Origin: Collibacillus ludicampi
GTDB lineage: Bacteria; Bacillota; Bacilli; Tumebacillales; BOQE01
Direction of reading: 5' to 3'
Length of the DNA stretch: 64,000 bases
Assembly: GCF_023705585.1 (NCBI RefSeq)
Contig: NZ_BOQE01000001.1
Span: 2,354,710 to 2,418,709 of the forward strand
Shown here piece after piece: positions 36,383-45,428 of the stretch. Below the pieces are notes generated by a model that did no database searches, was not told where the DNA came from, and saw nothing but the letters and a program-made list of their open reading frames with translations. Every line of letters starts with the position of its first letter. Positions within the stretch are counted from its first letter, which is position 1. A program made the position numbers and the translations under genes.

Positions 36383-36410
36383 TGTAAAAAATACTGACAT
36401 TATATATAGT
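36383..36410 (+). promoter_or_regulatory. TnrA/GlnR-like box and -10 region of the nitrate operon
   Basis: TGTAAAAAATACTGACA (36383-36399) matches TGTNAN7TNACA, the site shared by TnrA and GlnR of Bacillus. It lies directly upstream of an A/T-rich -10 region (TATATATAGT, 36401-36410). The same arrangement is found before amtB. This would place the operon under nitrogen control. Confidence 0.65.
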
Positions 36411-36430
36411 TTAAGTATCACAACAAACAT

Positions 36431-36500
36431 GGATGTCAACGGCGACATCTAAGCGGCAAAGAAGCCTCTGTCAAGTTGAAAGTGACAGGGGCTTTTCTGT
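36431..36500 (+). ncRNA. ANTAR-responsive dual-hexaloop leader with overlapping terminator
   Basis: Hairpin 1: GATGTC (36432-36437), loop AACGGC, GACATC (36444-36449). Hairpin 2: GGC (36455-36457), loop AAAGAA, GCC (36464-36466), extended past one mismatch by AG/CT. Both loops are six bases with A at position 1 and G at position 4, the recognised signature of ANTAR targets. A terminator stem (36462-36473 with 36483-36494, then TTTTCTGTTTTTT) overlaps the 3' half of hairpin 2, so the two structures exclude each other. ANTAR binding would permit readthrough into the nitrate reductase gene. Confidence 0.8.
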
Positions 36501-36563
36501 TTTTTCACCCGCTCATCGATGGGCGACCTTTCCAAAATATGTCGCAAAAAAGGAGGGGGGTAT

Positions 36564-38711
36564 ATGCACAACCTGTATCATGCATTTCAATCGAAAGTCG
36601 ATCGGGGTCCGGTAGAAAAAACGATACAGACGCATTGCTGTTATTGCAGTATGCAGTGTGCGATCAACAATCTGGTGGATGTGAGTACAGAACAAATTAT
36701 CGGCGTACAAGGGAGAAAGGATTTCCCCGTGACATTCGGTCGTTTATGCCAAAAGGGAATCACGGCACATGAGCATGTTCGCCACAAGGATCGACTCGTG
36801 ACCCCGTTGATCAGGCGGAATGGAAAACTTTCCCCTTGCTCTTGGGATGAAGCGCTTGATGAAATAAGCTCCCGCATTCAAAAGATTCAACATCGAAATG
36901 GCTATGATGCCGTCGGGGTATACGGGGGAGGCTCGTTAACGAACGAAAAAGCATATTTACTGGGAAAGTTTGCACGCGTGGCTTTACGGACAAGAAACAT
37001 CGATTACAACGGGCGTTACTGCATGTCGTCGGCTGCCGCGGCGATGAATAAAGCGTTCGGCTTGGATCGAGGATTAACCTTTCCGCTTGAGGATATTCCC
37101 GATGCGATGTGCATTCTGATCGTTGGATCGAACCTTGCGGAGTGTTAACCAACGATCATGCCTTATATCCGGCAAGCGCAAAAGAATGCCGGAAAAGTGA
37201 TCGTCATTGATCCGCGGAAAACCCCGACAGCCAAAAGTGCCGACCTATACGTTCCGATTCGCCCGGGGACAGACTGGATTCTGATGAATGGGATTCTTCA
37301 TATCATGATCCGCGAAGGATGGATCGACCCGGCATTTATCGATCAACGTACGCGTGGCTACGAACAAGTGAAAGAGACTGTCACTTTGTTTGATCCCGTT
37401 TATGTCTCTGAGCGTACGGATGTACCGGAAGAAAAGATTTTTCAGATTGCGGAATGGTATGGCAAGGCTAACACCGGCATCATTTTGACGGCCCGAGGGA
37501 TTGAGCAGCAGACCAACGGCGTGAAGAATGTGCTAGCATGTATCAATCTTGCTTTAGCGTCAGGGAAAATCGGGCGTCCGGGTTGCGGTTTCGGTGCGGT
37601 TACCGGGCAAGCCAACGGACAGGGAGGGCGTGAACACGGTCAAAAGTCGGATCAACTTCCGGGATATCGCTCGATTGAGAACGCGGAACACCGCGCTCAT
37701 ATCGCGAACATTTGGGGCATCGACGAAATGGATCTCCCGCGAAAGGGTTCTTCCGCTTTTGAGATGATCGGTGACATTGCATCCGGAGAAATTCGGGGAA
37801 TGTTTGTTCTCGCTTCCAATCCGGTCGTATCAAGCCCGCATAAAGGGTTTGTCAAAGAGGCGTTCTCACTGCTGGATACGCTGATCGTAGTGGATATCTT
37901 TCACACGGAAACAACCGCTATGGCGGATATCGTTCTACCCGGGTCTGCTTTCACCGAAGATGAAGGGACTGTAACAAATCTGGAAGGACGCGTGATTTAT
38001 CGGCATGCCGTACAGAATCCTCCTGGACATGCGCGGAGAGACTGGGAGATCTTGTGTGAGATCGCCGCACGGTTGGGAAAAAAAGATTCCTTCAATTATG
38101 CTTCCGTTGAGCAAATTTTTCAGGAATTGCGCCGGGCTAGCGGCGGGGGGATCGCTGATTATTACGGGATCACATATGAACGGATTCGGAAGGAAAAAGG
38201 AGTGTTTTGGCCGTGCCCGTCTGAAGATCATCCGGGCAGTCCGCGTGTCTTTACGGAACGGTTTGCCCATCCGGATGGTAAAGCGGTCTTCCATAAGGTT
38301 ACGCACGATGAAGCGGATGAAGAAGAGAAGGATTTAGATTTTCTCTACCTCACAACAGGAAGGGTGATCCATCACTATTTAACAGGGGTACAGACCCGGC
38401 GGACGGTCTCTTCAAATGCAAAATGCAAGGAACCTTATGTGGAAGTTCATCCGCTGACGGCTTCAAAGTTTGGGCTTTCCGAGAATGAACTCGCCGAAAT
38501 CAAAACGTCTTTCGGGAGAATGGTTTGCAAAGTGAAATTGACAACCGATATTCGTCCGGATACCCTCTTTGTTCCTTTTCATTGGGAAGGGGAACAATCC
38601 GTGAATCAAGTAGTCGCGTCTCATTTGGATCCTGTTTCCAAAATGCCGGGGTTTAAAAGGACGCTGGCAACTCTGCAAAAATACGAAGAGGTGGTTACGA
38701 ATGACGGGTAA
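36564..38711 (+). pseudogene. nasC: Assimilatory nitrate reductase catalytic subunit, in-frame TAA stop
   Basis: Molybdopterin oxidoreductase of about 715 codons. The N-terminal [4Fe-4S] site reads CCYCSMQCAINN with GRLCQKG. Cofactor regions include RNIDYNGRYCMSSAAAAMNK, LIVGSNLAEC and VIDPRKTPTAKSADLYVPI. The C-terminal molydopterin-binding domain follows (YLTTGRVIHHYLTGVQTRR). At 37146-37148 the frame has TAA where the family has Gln (LAEC-stop-PTIMPYIRQA). The frame is otherwise unbroken on both sides, so one C-to-T change explains it. ATG 36564 follows AGGAGGGGGG. A restart at ATG 37158 would lack the iron-sulfur domain. Confidence 0.88.
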
Positions 38712-39240
38712 TTTCAAAAAATTTTCACAAAGTGGACATTTGCCGACATTGTTTAGTTCTTTTTTGTATTTCGATGTAAGTTTCATGCTTTGGGTGATTA
38801 TTGTTGTGGCGGCAGGGAGTTTTTTTCGGCCGATCGGTGGATACCTGGCAGACCGTGTCGGGGGTATGAAACTGCTCACAGGATTATTCTTATTGATTGC
38901 TCTTGCCTTTATGGGATTGGGGCAACTTCCGCCATTCCCAGTAACACTGTTACTCTTGATCGTTGTCATGCTCTCGCTTGGAATGGGAAATGGTGCTGTC
39001 TTTCAAGTGGTTCCCCTGCTATTTCCCAAGCAGATCGGTGTCATCACAGGGCTCGTTGGAGCATGTGGAGGAATTGGCGGATTCTTTCTTCCGATCATCT
39101 TGGGGACGCTGAAAGACACATTCGGGTTCTTCGGAGCGGGTTTCGTAACGCTTGGCGGCGTTGTTGCAATCGCCTTTCTTGTAGCATTGCGCCTCAGAGG
39201 CCGCATCAAGCGTTTGTTAACTTCTGCAGTTGAAGCTTAA
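38701..39240 (+). pseudogene. nasA: Nitrate/nitrite MFS transporter with large internal deletion
   Basis: A 179-codon ORF whose first 33 residues (SGHLPTLFSSFLYFDVSFML) are the normal N-terminus of NarK/NasA transporters. It then jumps in frame to the second half (GSFFRPIGGYLADRVGGMKL, then GNGAVFQVVPLLFPKQIGV and GACGGIGGFFLPIILGTLKD). The family is about 390-430 residues, so about 200-250 residues (TM2 to roughly TM7) are absent. The start overlaps the end of nasC by 11 nt. Transport function is very unlikely. Confidence 0.8.
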
Positions 39241-39259
39241 TCAGAAAGGATGGAATCAT

Positions 39260-41688
39260 ATGAAAAAACGTAAGCTTGTGTTAATCGGTAATGGAATGGC
39301 CGGAGTACGTTGTGTCGAGGAGATTCTAAAACTGGCTCCAGACGCATTCGATATCACCATCTTCGGGGCCGAGCCTCACCCGAATTACAATCGTATTCAA
39401 TTATCTGCTGTACTTGCCGGTGATGTGGATCTGCATGACATCGTGCTCAACGATTGGGAGTGGTATGCGAAACATCAAATTCGATTGTATGCAGGTCATA
39501 CAGTCACACAAATTGATACAACACGAAAATGCGTTTATACGAAGAAGGGGATTTGCGCTGAATACGATGAATTGATCCTCGCAACAGGTTCTTTGCCGTT
39601 CATACTGCCGATACCGGGTGTGGATAAAGAAGGGGTCATCGCGTTTCGGGATATCAAAGACTGTGAAACGATGATCGAAGCTGCAAAACTTTACCAGAAG
39701 GCTATCGTCATTGGAGGCGGGTTATTGGGCTTGGAAGCGGCGAGAGGCTTGCTCAATCTTTCGATGGACGTGAGTGTCGTACACATTTTCGATAACCTGA
39801 TGGAGCGGCAGTTAGATCGTGTTGCTTCAAAAATGCTGCAAGCCGAATTGGAAAAGCAGGGAATGAGATTCCTGCTCGAGAAACAAACAGAAGAAATTAT
39901 CGGGGACACACGCGTGAAAGGAGTTCGTTTTAAAGACGGGACGATCGAGGAAGCCGATCTGGTAGTGATGGCGGTGGGAATTCGTCCAAATGTTTCGTTG
40001 GCAAAAGAGAGTGGCATCGAAGTCAACAGAGGAATCGTAGTGGATGATTATCTGGAGACAAATATACCGAATATTTACGCGGTTGGAGAATGTGCGGAAC
40101 ATCGTGGGATTGTTTACGGGTTGGTAGCCCCCCTTTTCGAACAAGGAGCGGTTTTGGCAAAGCGTTTGTGCGGCGTTAATACCGAACCGTATCAAGGCTC
40201 CGTTGTTTCCACGAAATTAAAAATCTCGGGGGTTGACGTCTTTTCAATGGGAGAGTTTATAGATACCGCAGATACACGGGCGATATGTGTACATGACGAA
40301 TATTCCGGAATATATAAAAAGGTGCTCGTGCAAAACAACAAGATCGTTGGCGCTGTTTTATTCGGAGATACGAGTGACGGGACACGCCTTTTTCGGATGA
40401 TGAGGGATGGGACTGATATCAGGGAATTGCAAAGAGTGAGCCTCTTCGAATCGGCAGTCGGAGCAGCAGCAGAGGGCGTCTGTGCTGTCGCATCGATGGC
40501 TGATGATGAAATCGTGTGCGGGTGCAATGGAGTGTCCAAAGGCGTGATCGCGAAAGCGATCAGAGATCAGGGGCTTCAGACTGTGGAACAGATCAAAGCG
40601 TGCACAGGCGCCTCGCGTTCTTGCGGGGGATGCAAACCGCTTGTTGAGCAGTTGTTGGAGCACGTTCTTGGCGAGAAATATGATCCTTCAAAACAGAAGG
40701 AACCGATTTGCTCTTGTACGACGTTGAGCCGTGACGAATTGATCGAAGAAATACGCGCCAAAAAGCTGACACACCTGAAAGAGGTTATGCATGTTTTGGG
40801 GTGGAAAGTGGAAGAAGGGTGTTCCAAGTGCAGGCCTGCATTGAATTATTATTTAAGCATGATTTGGCCTTTGGACTATGAAGATGAGAGAGAATCCCGG
40901 TTGGTGAATGAACGGATGCATGCGAATATTCAGAAGGACGGAACCTACTCGGTTGTCCCTCGGATCTATGGCGGGGTGACCACACCGCAAGAACTGAAGA
41001 GGATTGCGGAAGTAGCCGAAAAATATCAAGTGCCGATGGTGAAGATAACTGGCGGACAACGCATCGACCTGCTCGGCGTCAAAAAAAAGATTTGCCGCTA
41101 GTGTGGAGAGATTTGGATATGCCGTCAGGGTATGCATACGCAAAGGCGATACGTACGGTGAAAACATGCGTGGGAAGTGAGTTTTGTCGCTTTGGTACTC
41201 AGAATTCGATTCAGATGGGGATCGCGATGGAAAAGAAATTCGAAGGGTTGAATACACCGGCCAAAGTGAAAATGGCAGTATCCGCATGTCCGCGTAACTG
41301 TGCGGAATCAGGGATTAAAGATTTAGGAGTCATAGGAATCGACGGCGGATGGGAGATTTATATCGGAGGCAATGGCGGAGTGAAACTCCGGGCGGCAGAT
41401 CTCTTGTGCAAAGTAAAAAGTAGTGAAGAGGTTTTGGAAATAACAGGTGCGTACTTGCAGTATTACAGAGAAACGGCCAAATACGGCGAACGCACATCGG
41501 AATGGGTGGAACGAATCGGTTTGGAGACGATACGTCAGGTCTTGTTAGATCAGGAAAATCGCCGTCAATTCAATGAGCGTGTCGAATTGGCCCTTTCCAG
41601 ACGCAAAGATCCTTGGAAAGAAGCGATTGAAGATCAAACCGTTCGCGCGATATATGAGGAGTTGCCTGTGTTGGCTGTTGCCGAGTGA
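39260..41688 (+). pseudogene. nirB: Nitrite reductase [NAD(P)H] large subunit, -1 frameshift at A8 tract
   Basis: About 809 codons in two frames. N-terminal FAD/NAD oxidoreductase (LIGNGMAGVRCVEEIL; YAVGEC), BFD-like [2Fe-2S] region (CGCNGVSKG, CTGASRSCGGCKPL), then the ferredoxin-like half-domain and the sirohaem/[4Fe-4S] domain (TCVGSEFCRFGTQNS; SACPRNCAESG). The frame breaks at 41081-41088 (GTC then eight A): zero frame ends at TAG 41099, while the -1 frame continues KDLPLVWRDLDMPSG. The break contains the slippery heptamer A-AAA-AAG in the zero frame. A -1 shift there gives a full-length product, so it may be recoded rather than dead. ATG 39260 follows AGAAAGGA. Confidence 0.85.
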
Positions 41689-41715
41689 ATCATGTGAACA
41701 GAGAGGGGAAGAGGC

Positions 41716-42018
41716 ATGAGACGCATTGAGGTGTATCTTCACGATATCCCTGTACAATTGGGGCGTGTGATTCGTGTGGGGCAGCGTGAAATCGCATTAT
41801 TCCGTTTATCGAATGGAGAGATAAGGGCATTGGAGAACCGATGCCCGCATAAGGGGGGTTCTTTGGCAGAAGGGATCATCAGCGGCGAATACGTTTTTTG
41901 CCCGCTTCATGATCGGAAGATTAATCTTTCTGACGGAAAGGTGCAAGAACCTGACACAGGATGTGTCCGTGCTTATCAAGTTGAAATAGACAAAGACAAA
42001 GTATTCATATACACTTAA
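41716..42018 (+). CDS. nirD: Nitrite reductase [NAD(P)H] small subunit
   Basis: A 100-residue Rieske-type [2Fe-2S] protein that partners the large subunit. The ligands are in CPHKGGSL and CPLHDRKINL. Both His and Cys pairs are present, though the disulfide cysteines of true Rieske proteins are not, as is usual for NirD. GAGAGGGGAAGAGG precedes the ATG. It lies 27 bp after nirB and is the last reductase gene before a terminator. It is intact, unlike the three genes before it. Confidence 0.9.
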   Translation: MRRIEVYLHDIPVQLGRVIRVGQREIALFRLSNGEIRALENRCPHKGGSLAEGIISGEYVFCPLHDRKINLSDGKVQEPDTGCVRAYQVEIDKDKVFIYT

Positions 42019-42040
42019 TAGAGATAAGTGGATAAAAGCA

Positions 42041-42066
42041 AGAGCCCGTGAGGGCTCTTTTTCTAC
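42041..42066 (+). terminator. Terminator after nirD
   Basis: AGAGCCC (42041-42047), loop GTGA, GGGCTCT (42052-42058), then TTTTTC. Confidence 0.8.
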
Positions 42067-42084
42067 AAGAGAGGAGTGGATGCC

Positions 42085-43107
42085 ATGCAAGAGTACATAC
42101 GTGAAGTGGGTCGCGGGAAAAAAGGCGCCAAGGACTTGACGTTTGAGCAAGCGAAAGATGCGGCGGCAAGAATATTGGACGGACAGGCGACAGATGCTCA
42201 GATTGGAGCCTTTTTGCTCTCGGAAAGAATCAAGATGGAAAGTATCGATGAATTGCAAGCGTTTATCGAAGAATGCAGAAAAAGAAGTACCGTTGTACGT
42301 CATGGCAGAATCGGCGTTTTGGATTGTTCGGGTCCTTACGACGGGAGAGCGAAATCCTTCGCGGCAACGATCCCTGTGTCGCTCATCCTCGCGGCCAGGG
42401 AAGTCCCTGTAGTCTTGCATGCGAGCGCAACGCTTCCACCGAAAAATGGGGTCAGTTTGTTAGAGATCCTCAGGGAATTAAAGGTTGAAACAGAAGCGGA
42501 TGAAGGTTCCGTCCGTAACCAGTTGGAGAAAGTGGGGATCGCTTTTCTGCATACGGAAACATTCTGTCCTCCTTTGCGGAAGCTCCGTTCCATTCGTGAA
42601 GAATTAGGGGTGCGGACATTGTTCAATACGGTGGAAAAATCCCTCAACCTGACGGATGCCGCTTTTGCAATCACAGGTGTTTTTCATACGCCCGCATTGA
42701 ATAAAACGGCGCAACTCTTACAACGTGCCGGTATTCGCAAAGGGATGGTCGTGCAAGGAATCGACGGTTCGGAAGATTTGCCTGTCAATCGAGCATCGAC
42801 GATTTGTATCTTTGAGGGGGATTCTGTTGAAAAACAAATCATCAACCCGAAAGATTACGATCTGTTTTATGCACACGAACCCGTCCGTTTCACCTGCCAA
42901 GAGCAAGCGTCATTGACATTGGAGATTTTAAGTGGTGCGCAACATCCTTTCCGTAATATGGTTCTTTTAAATAGCGGATTGCGATTGTGGTTCGTCGGGA
43001 AAGCGAAGACGATCGAAGAAGGAATTGAATTGGCAAAAACGACGCTTGATTCCGGAGAAGCGATGCATAAACTTGAAGATTGGAAACAGATATCGAGTGT
43101 AAGTTAA
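42085..43107 (+). CDS. Anthranilate phosphoribosyltransferase-like protein (TrpD2 type)
   Basis: A 340-residue protein of the TrpD/nucleoside phosphorylase fold. The N-terminal helical domain reads LTFEQAKDAAARILDGQATD, IGAFLLSERIKMESIDEL. The core has VLDCSGPYDGRAKSFAATIP where TrpD has the GTGGD PRPP-binding loop, so the glycine loop is altered. LFNTVEKSLNLTDAAFAITGVFHTP and VVQGIDGSEDL are family regions. It is unlikely to make tryptophan. Similar proteins (YbiB/TrpD2) bind nucleic acid or act on unknown substrates. ATG 42085 follows GAGAGGAG. Confidence 0.8.
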   Translation: MQEYIREVGRGKKGAKDLTFEQAKDAAARILDGQATDAQIGAFLLSERIKMESIDELQAFIEECRKRSTVVRHGRIGVLDCSGPYDGRAKSFAATIPVSLILAAREVPVVLHASATLPPKNGVSLLEILRELKVETEADEGSVRNQLEKVGIAFLHTETFCPPLRKLRSIREELGVRTLFNTVEKSLNLTDAAFAITGVFHTPALNKTAQLLQRAGIRKGMVVQGIDGSEDLPVNRASTICIFEGDSVEKQIINPKDYDLFYAHEPVRFTCQEQASLTLEILSGAQHPFRNMVLLNSGLRLWFVGKAKTIEEGIELAKTTLDSGEAMHKLEDWKQISSVS

Positions 43108-43152
43108 ATTTTATGTAAGAAAAAATGACACAAATGATCGATTCTCGATTCG

Positions 43153-43190
43153 AAAAACCTCTGTCTGGTGACAGAGGTTTTTTATTTTTT
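43153..43190 (+). terminator. Terminator after the TrpD2-like gene
   Basis: AAAACCTCTGTC, loop TGGT, GACAGAGGTTTT, then a long T-rich tail. Confidence 0.85.
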
Positions 43191-43274
43191 ATAAAAAAAC
43201 AAGAAAATACTCAAATAAAGAAGGGAAAGCGGATACATCCAGTTTTTTGAAGTGATATATAACATATCACTTAT

Positions 43275-43305
43275 TGTAAAGAAACTTAACACAATATAGT
43301 ATATA
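43275..43305 (+). promoter_or_regulatory. TnrA/GlnR-like box upstream of amtB
   Basis: TGTAAAGAAACTTAACA (43275-43291) matches TGTNAN7TNACA exactly, next to TATAGTATATATA (-10 region). About 20 bp upstream lies an inverted repeat AGTGATAT/ATATCACT (about 43251-43272). The layout mirrors the nitrate operon promoter. Confidence 0.65.
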
Positions 43306-43334
43306 TACATAAAGAGCAGGAGGGGAGAAGAGAC

Positions 43335-44750
43335 ATGAAGCGTACGATCAGTTGGATGAGTGGAATGATGTTACTCGCAACACCCGGGTTGGCACTCGCG
43401 GCCGATGAACCAACGGTCAAAGATGCCATTCAGGCAGTAGACACGGTTTGGGTCTTGGTCGCTGCCGTACTTGTATTTTTGATGCAGGCAGGTTTTGCTT
43501 TACTCGAAGCAGGTGCCACACGCATGAAAAACGCAGGACATATCGCAGGTAAGAATGTTCTCAGTTTCGCGATCGTAACATTGGTTTTCTGGGCGGTTGG
43601 ATTTGCTATCAGCTTTGGTCAAGGGAACAATTACATCGGTATGAGTGGCTGGTTCCTCAACGTTGCCGAAGATAAGGTGAACGATATTTTCGCATCTCTG
43701 AGTTTTAGCTCGGTTCCACTGGGAGCAAAATTTCTTTTTCAGGTAGTCTTTGCCGGGGTATCACTGGCGATCATGTGGGGAGGAATCGCGGAAAGGGCAA
43801 AACTGATTGTCTATTTCGTTTTTGGCACGCTCTTTACTGCTATCATTTATCCGGTTATCGCACATTGGGTGTGGGGGGGAGGATGGTTATCCACATTAGG
43901 AATGCAAGATTTTGCTGGATCGACGGTTGTTCACTTGCAAGGAGGAGTTGCTGCACTCGTGGGTGCGATCTTGTTAGGACCGCGAATCGGTAAGTATAAC
44001 AAAGATGGTACGGCGAACGTTATTCTTGGACATAATACGGTTTATTCGGTTTTAGGTGTAATCATCCTTTGGTTTGGCTGGTTTGGCTTCAATGCTGGCT
44101 CGACTTTAATGGCAAACGGGGTATTCTTCCCGTATGTGGCGATGACGACCAACTTGGCCGCGGCAGCTGGTGCAGTGGCAGCATTGCTTACAGCATGGGT
44201 GGTTCTGCGAAAGCCGGATATCGGTTATATGCTCAACGGTGTGCTGGCGGCACTTGTTGCCATTACCGCGTCTTGCGCCTTTGTAAAGCCTTGGGCGGCT
44301 GTGGTGATCGGGGCACTTGCAGGGATTTTCATGGTTATCTCCGTCTTGTTCTTTGATCGAATACTTAGAATCGATGATCCGGTTGGTGCTTTCTCTGTTC
44401 ATGGAATGGCGGGAATATGGGGAACGCTTTCCACAGGTTTCTTCGCGGCTCCAGACCTGGTTCAGAAATTGGGAGTCGGTCAACCGGGGCTGTTCTATGG
44501 TGGCGGATGGCATCAACTTGGGATCCAGTTCTTGGGTATTGCAGTTTCTTTCGCTTTCGTTTTCGTAGCTTCGTTCCTCATTCTGTATGCGATCAAGGTG
44601 ACGGTCGGTTTACGCATCAGCCGTGAAGAAGAGATCATCGGTCTGGATGTGAGCGAACATGGTGTTTCCGGTTATCCGGAACAACTGCCGCATGGCGGAG
44701 ATTATCACCCCGGTTCAAACATGGAGTTTCGCCCGACTCACCTGGCATAG
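43335..44750 (+). CDS. amtB: Ammonium transporter AmtB
   Basis: A 471-residue Amt/MEP/Rh channel. The N-terminus has an extra signal-like helix (MSGMMLLATPGLALAADEP), as in long Gram-negative AmtB, followed by eleven helices. Motifs include VFLMQAGFALLEAGATRMKN, FGWFGFNAGSTLMAN and DDPVGAFSVHGMAGIWGTLS. The conserved pore His pair is within VHLQGG and FSVHGMAG. GGAGGGGAGAAG precedes the ATG. No GlnK/GlnB gene is adjacent; instead an ANTAR regulator follows 27 bp later. Confidence 0.93.
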   Translation: MKRTISWMSGMMLLATPGLALAADEPTVKDAIQAVDTVWVLVAAVLVFLMQAGFALLEAGATRMKNAGHIAGKNVLSFAIVTLVFWAVGFAISFGQGNNYIGMSGWFLNVAEDKVNDIFASLSFSSVPLGAKFLFQVVFAGVSLAIMWGGIAERAKLIVYFVFGTLFTAIIYPVIAHWVWGGGWLSTLGMQDFAGSTVVHLQGGVAALVGAILLGPRIGKYNKDGTANVILGHNTVYSVLGVIILWFGWFGFNAGSTLMANGVFFPYVAMTTNLAAAAGAVAALLTAWVVLRKPDIGYMLNGVLAALVAITASCAFVKPWAAVVIGALAGIFMVISVLFFDRILRIDDPVGAFSVHGMAGIWGTLSTGFFAAPDLVQKLGVGQPGLFYGGGWHQLGIQFLGIAVSFAFVFVASFLILYAIKVTVGLRISREEEIIGLDVSEHGVSGYPEQLPHGGDYHPGSNMEFRPTHLA

Positions 44751-44777
44751 ATAAGTAACATGTAAGGAGAGTTCCGT

Positions 44778-45428
44778 ATGATTCCGCATACCGTTCTCTT
44801 CGTGGGGGATAGAGAGGGGTGGGGACTACTCCCCGCCCTTGTTCATAAACTTGGATATACCGCTCACTATGTAAACCGGGAACAGATCAAAAGATGGCGG
44901 GATAAACCCGTTCATATAGCCATCGTTTCGAGCAAAGATCAACATCTTTCAGAGATATTGAGGGAACTATCTGATTATCCCTTCGCAACGGTCTTGTTTG
45001 TTTCGGATGAGTTGATCGACATCACCAGACAACTCGTGGATGAGACACATACGGTCGATGGAATTGTCACGGAAGAAATGGGTGAAATACAGTTACGAAT
45101 GGTGCTAGAAGTTGCGATGATGAACAACGCCCGTTTGCAACGCCTAAAAGGGGAAGTGATGGAATTACAGGAGACTCTTGTAGCAAGGAAGACTATCGAG
45201 AGAGCCAAAGGGTTCCTCATGAACTGGTGCGGGCTTTCCGAATCTGACGCGTATCAAAAAATGCGTACACAGGCGATGAAGGATCAACGCCCTTTAAGGG
45301 AAGTGGCAAAAAGCGTCCTCTTGGTGTCTGAGTTGTTGGGAAAGTCAAGAATGCGAACGGGATGTGAAGCGGATGGGAACGGTCTTGGAGGAATTTCTGG
45401 AGAGGCTGGAGCAAACGAATCATCCTGA
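44778..45428 (+). CDS. ANTAR-domain antiterminator with degenerate receiver (NasT-like)
   Basis: RNA-binding regulator of 216 residues. Residues 1-110 form a receiver-like domain, but where the phospho-acceptor Asp is expected the sequence reads VHIAIVSSKD, so phosphorylation is unlikely. A coiled coil (LQRLKGEVMELQETLVARKT) leads to the ANTAR domain (IERAKGFLMNWCGLSESDAY, QKMRTQAMKDQRPLREVAKS). It is the only ANTAR protein here and the natural partner of the dual-hexaloop leader before nasC. TAAGGAGAG precedes the ATG. The 3' end overlaps the next gene by about 65 bp. Confidence 0.87.
   Translation: MIPHTVLFVGDREGWGLLPALVHKLGYTAHYVNREQIKRWRDKPVHIAIVSSKDQHLSEILRELSDYPFATVLFVSDELIDITRQLVDETHTVDGIVTEEMGEIQLRMVLEVAMMNNARLQRLKGEVMELQETLVARKTIERAKGFLMNWCGLSESDAYQKMRTQAMKDQRPLREVAKSVLLVSELLGKSRMRTGCEADGNGLGGISGEAGANESS

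Noticed and set aside
43108..43334. ANTAR dual-hexaloop leader before amtB
   Set aside because: Only the terminator of the upstream gene and a nitrogen box are present; no six-base loops with A1 and G4 were found.
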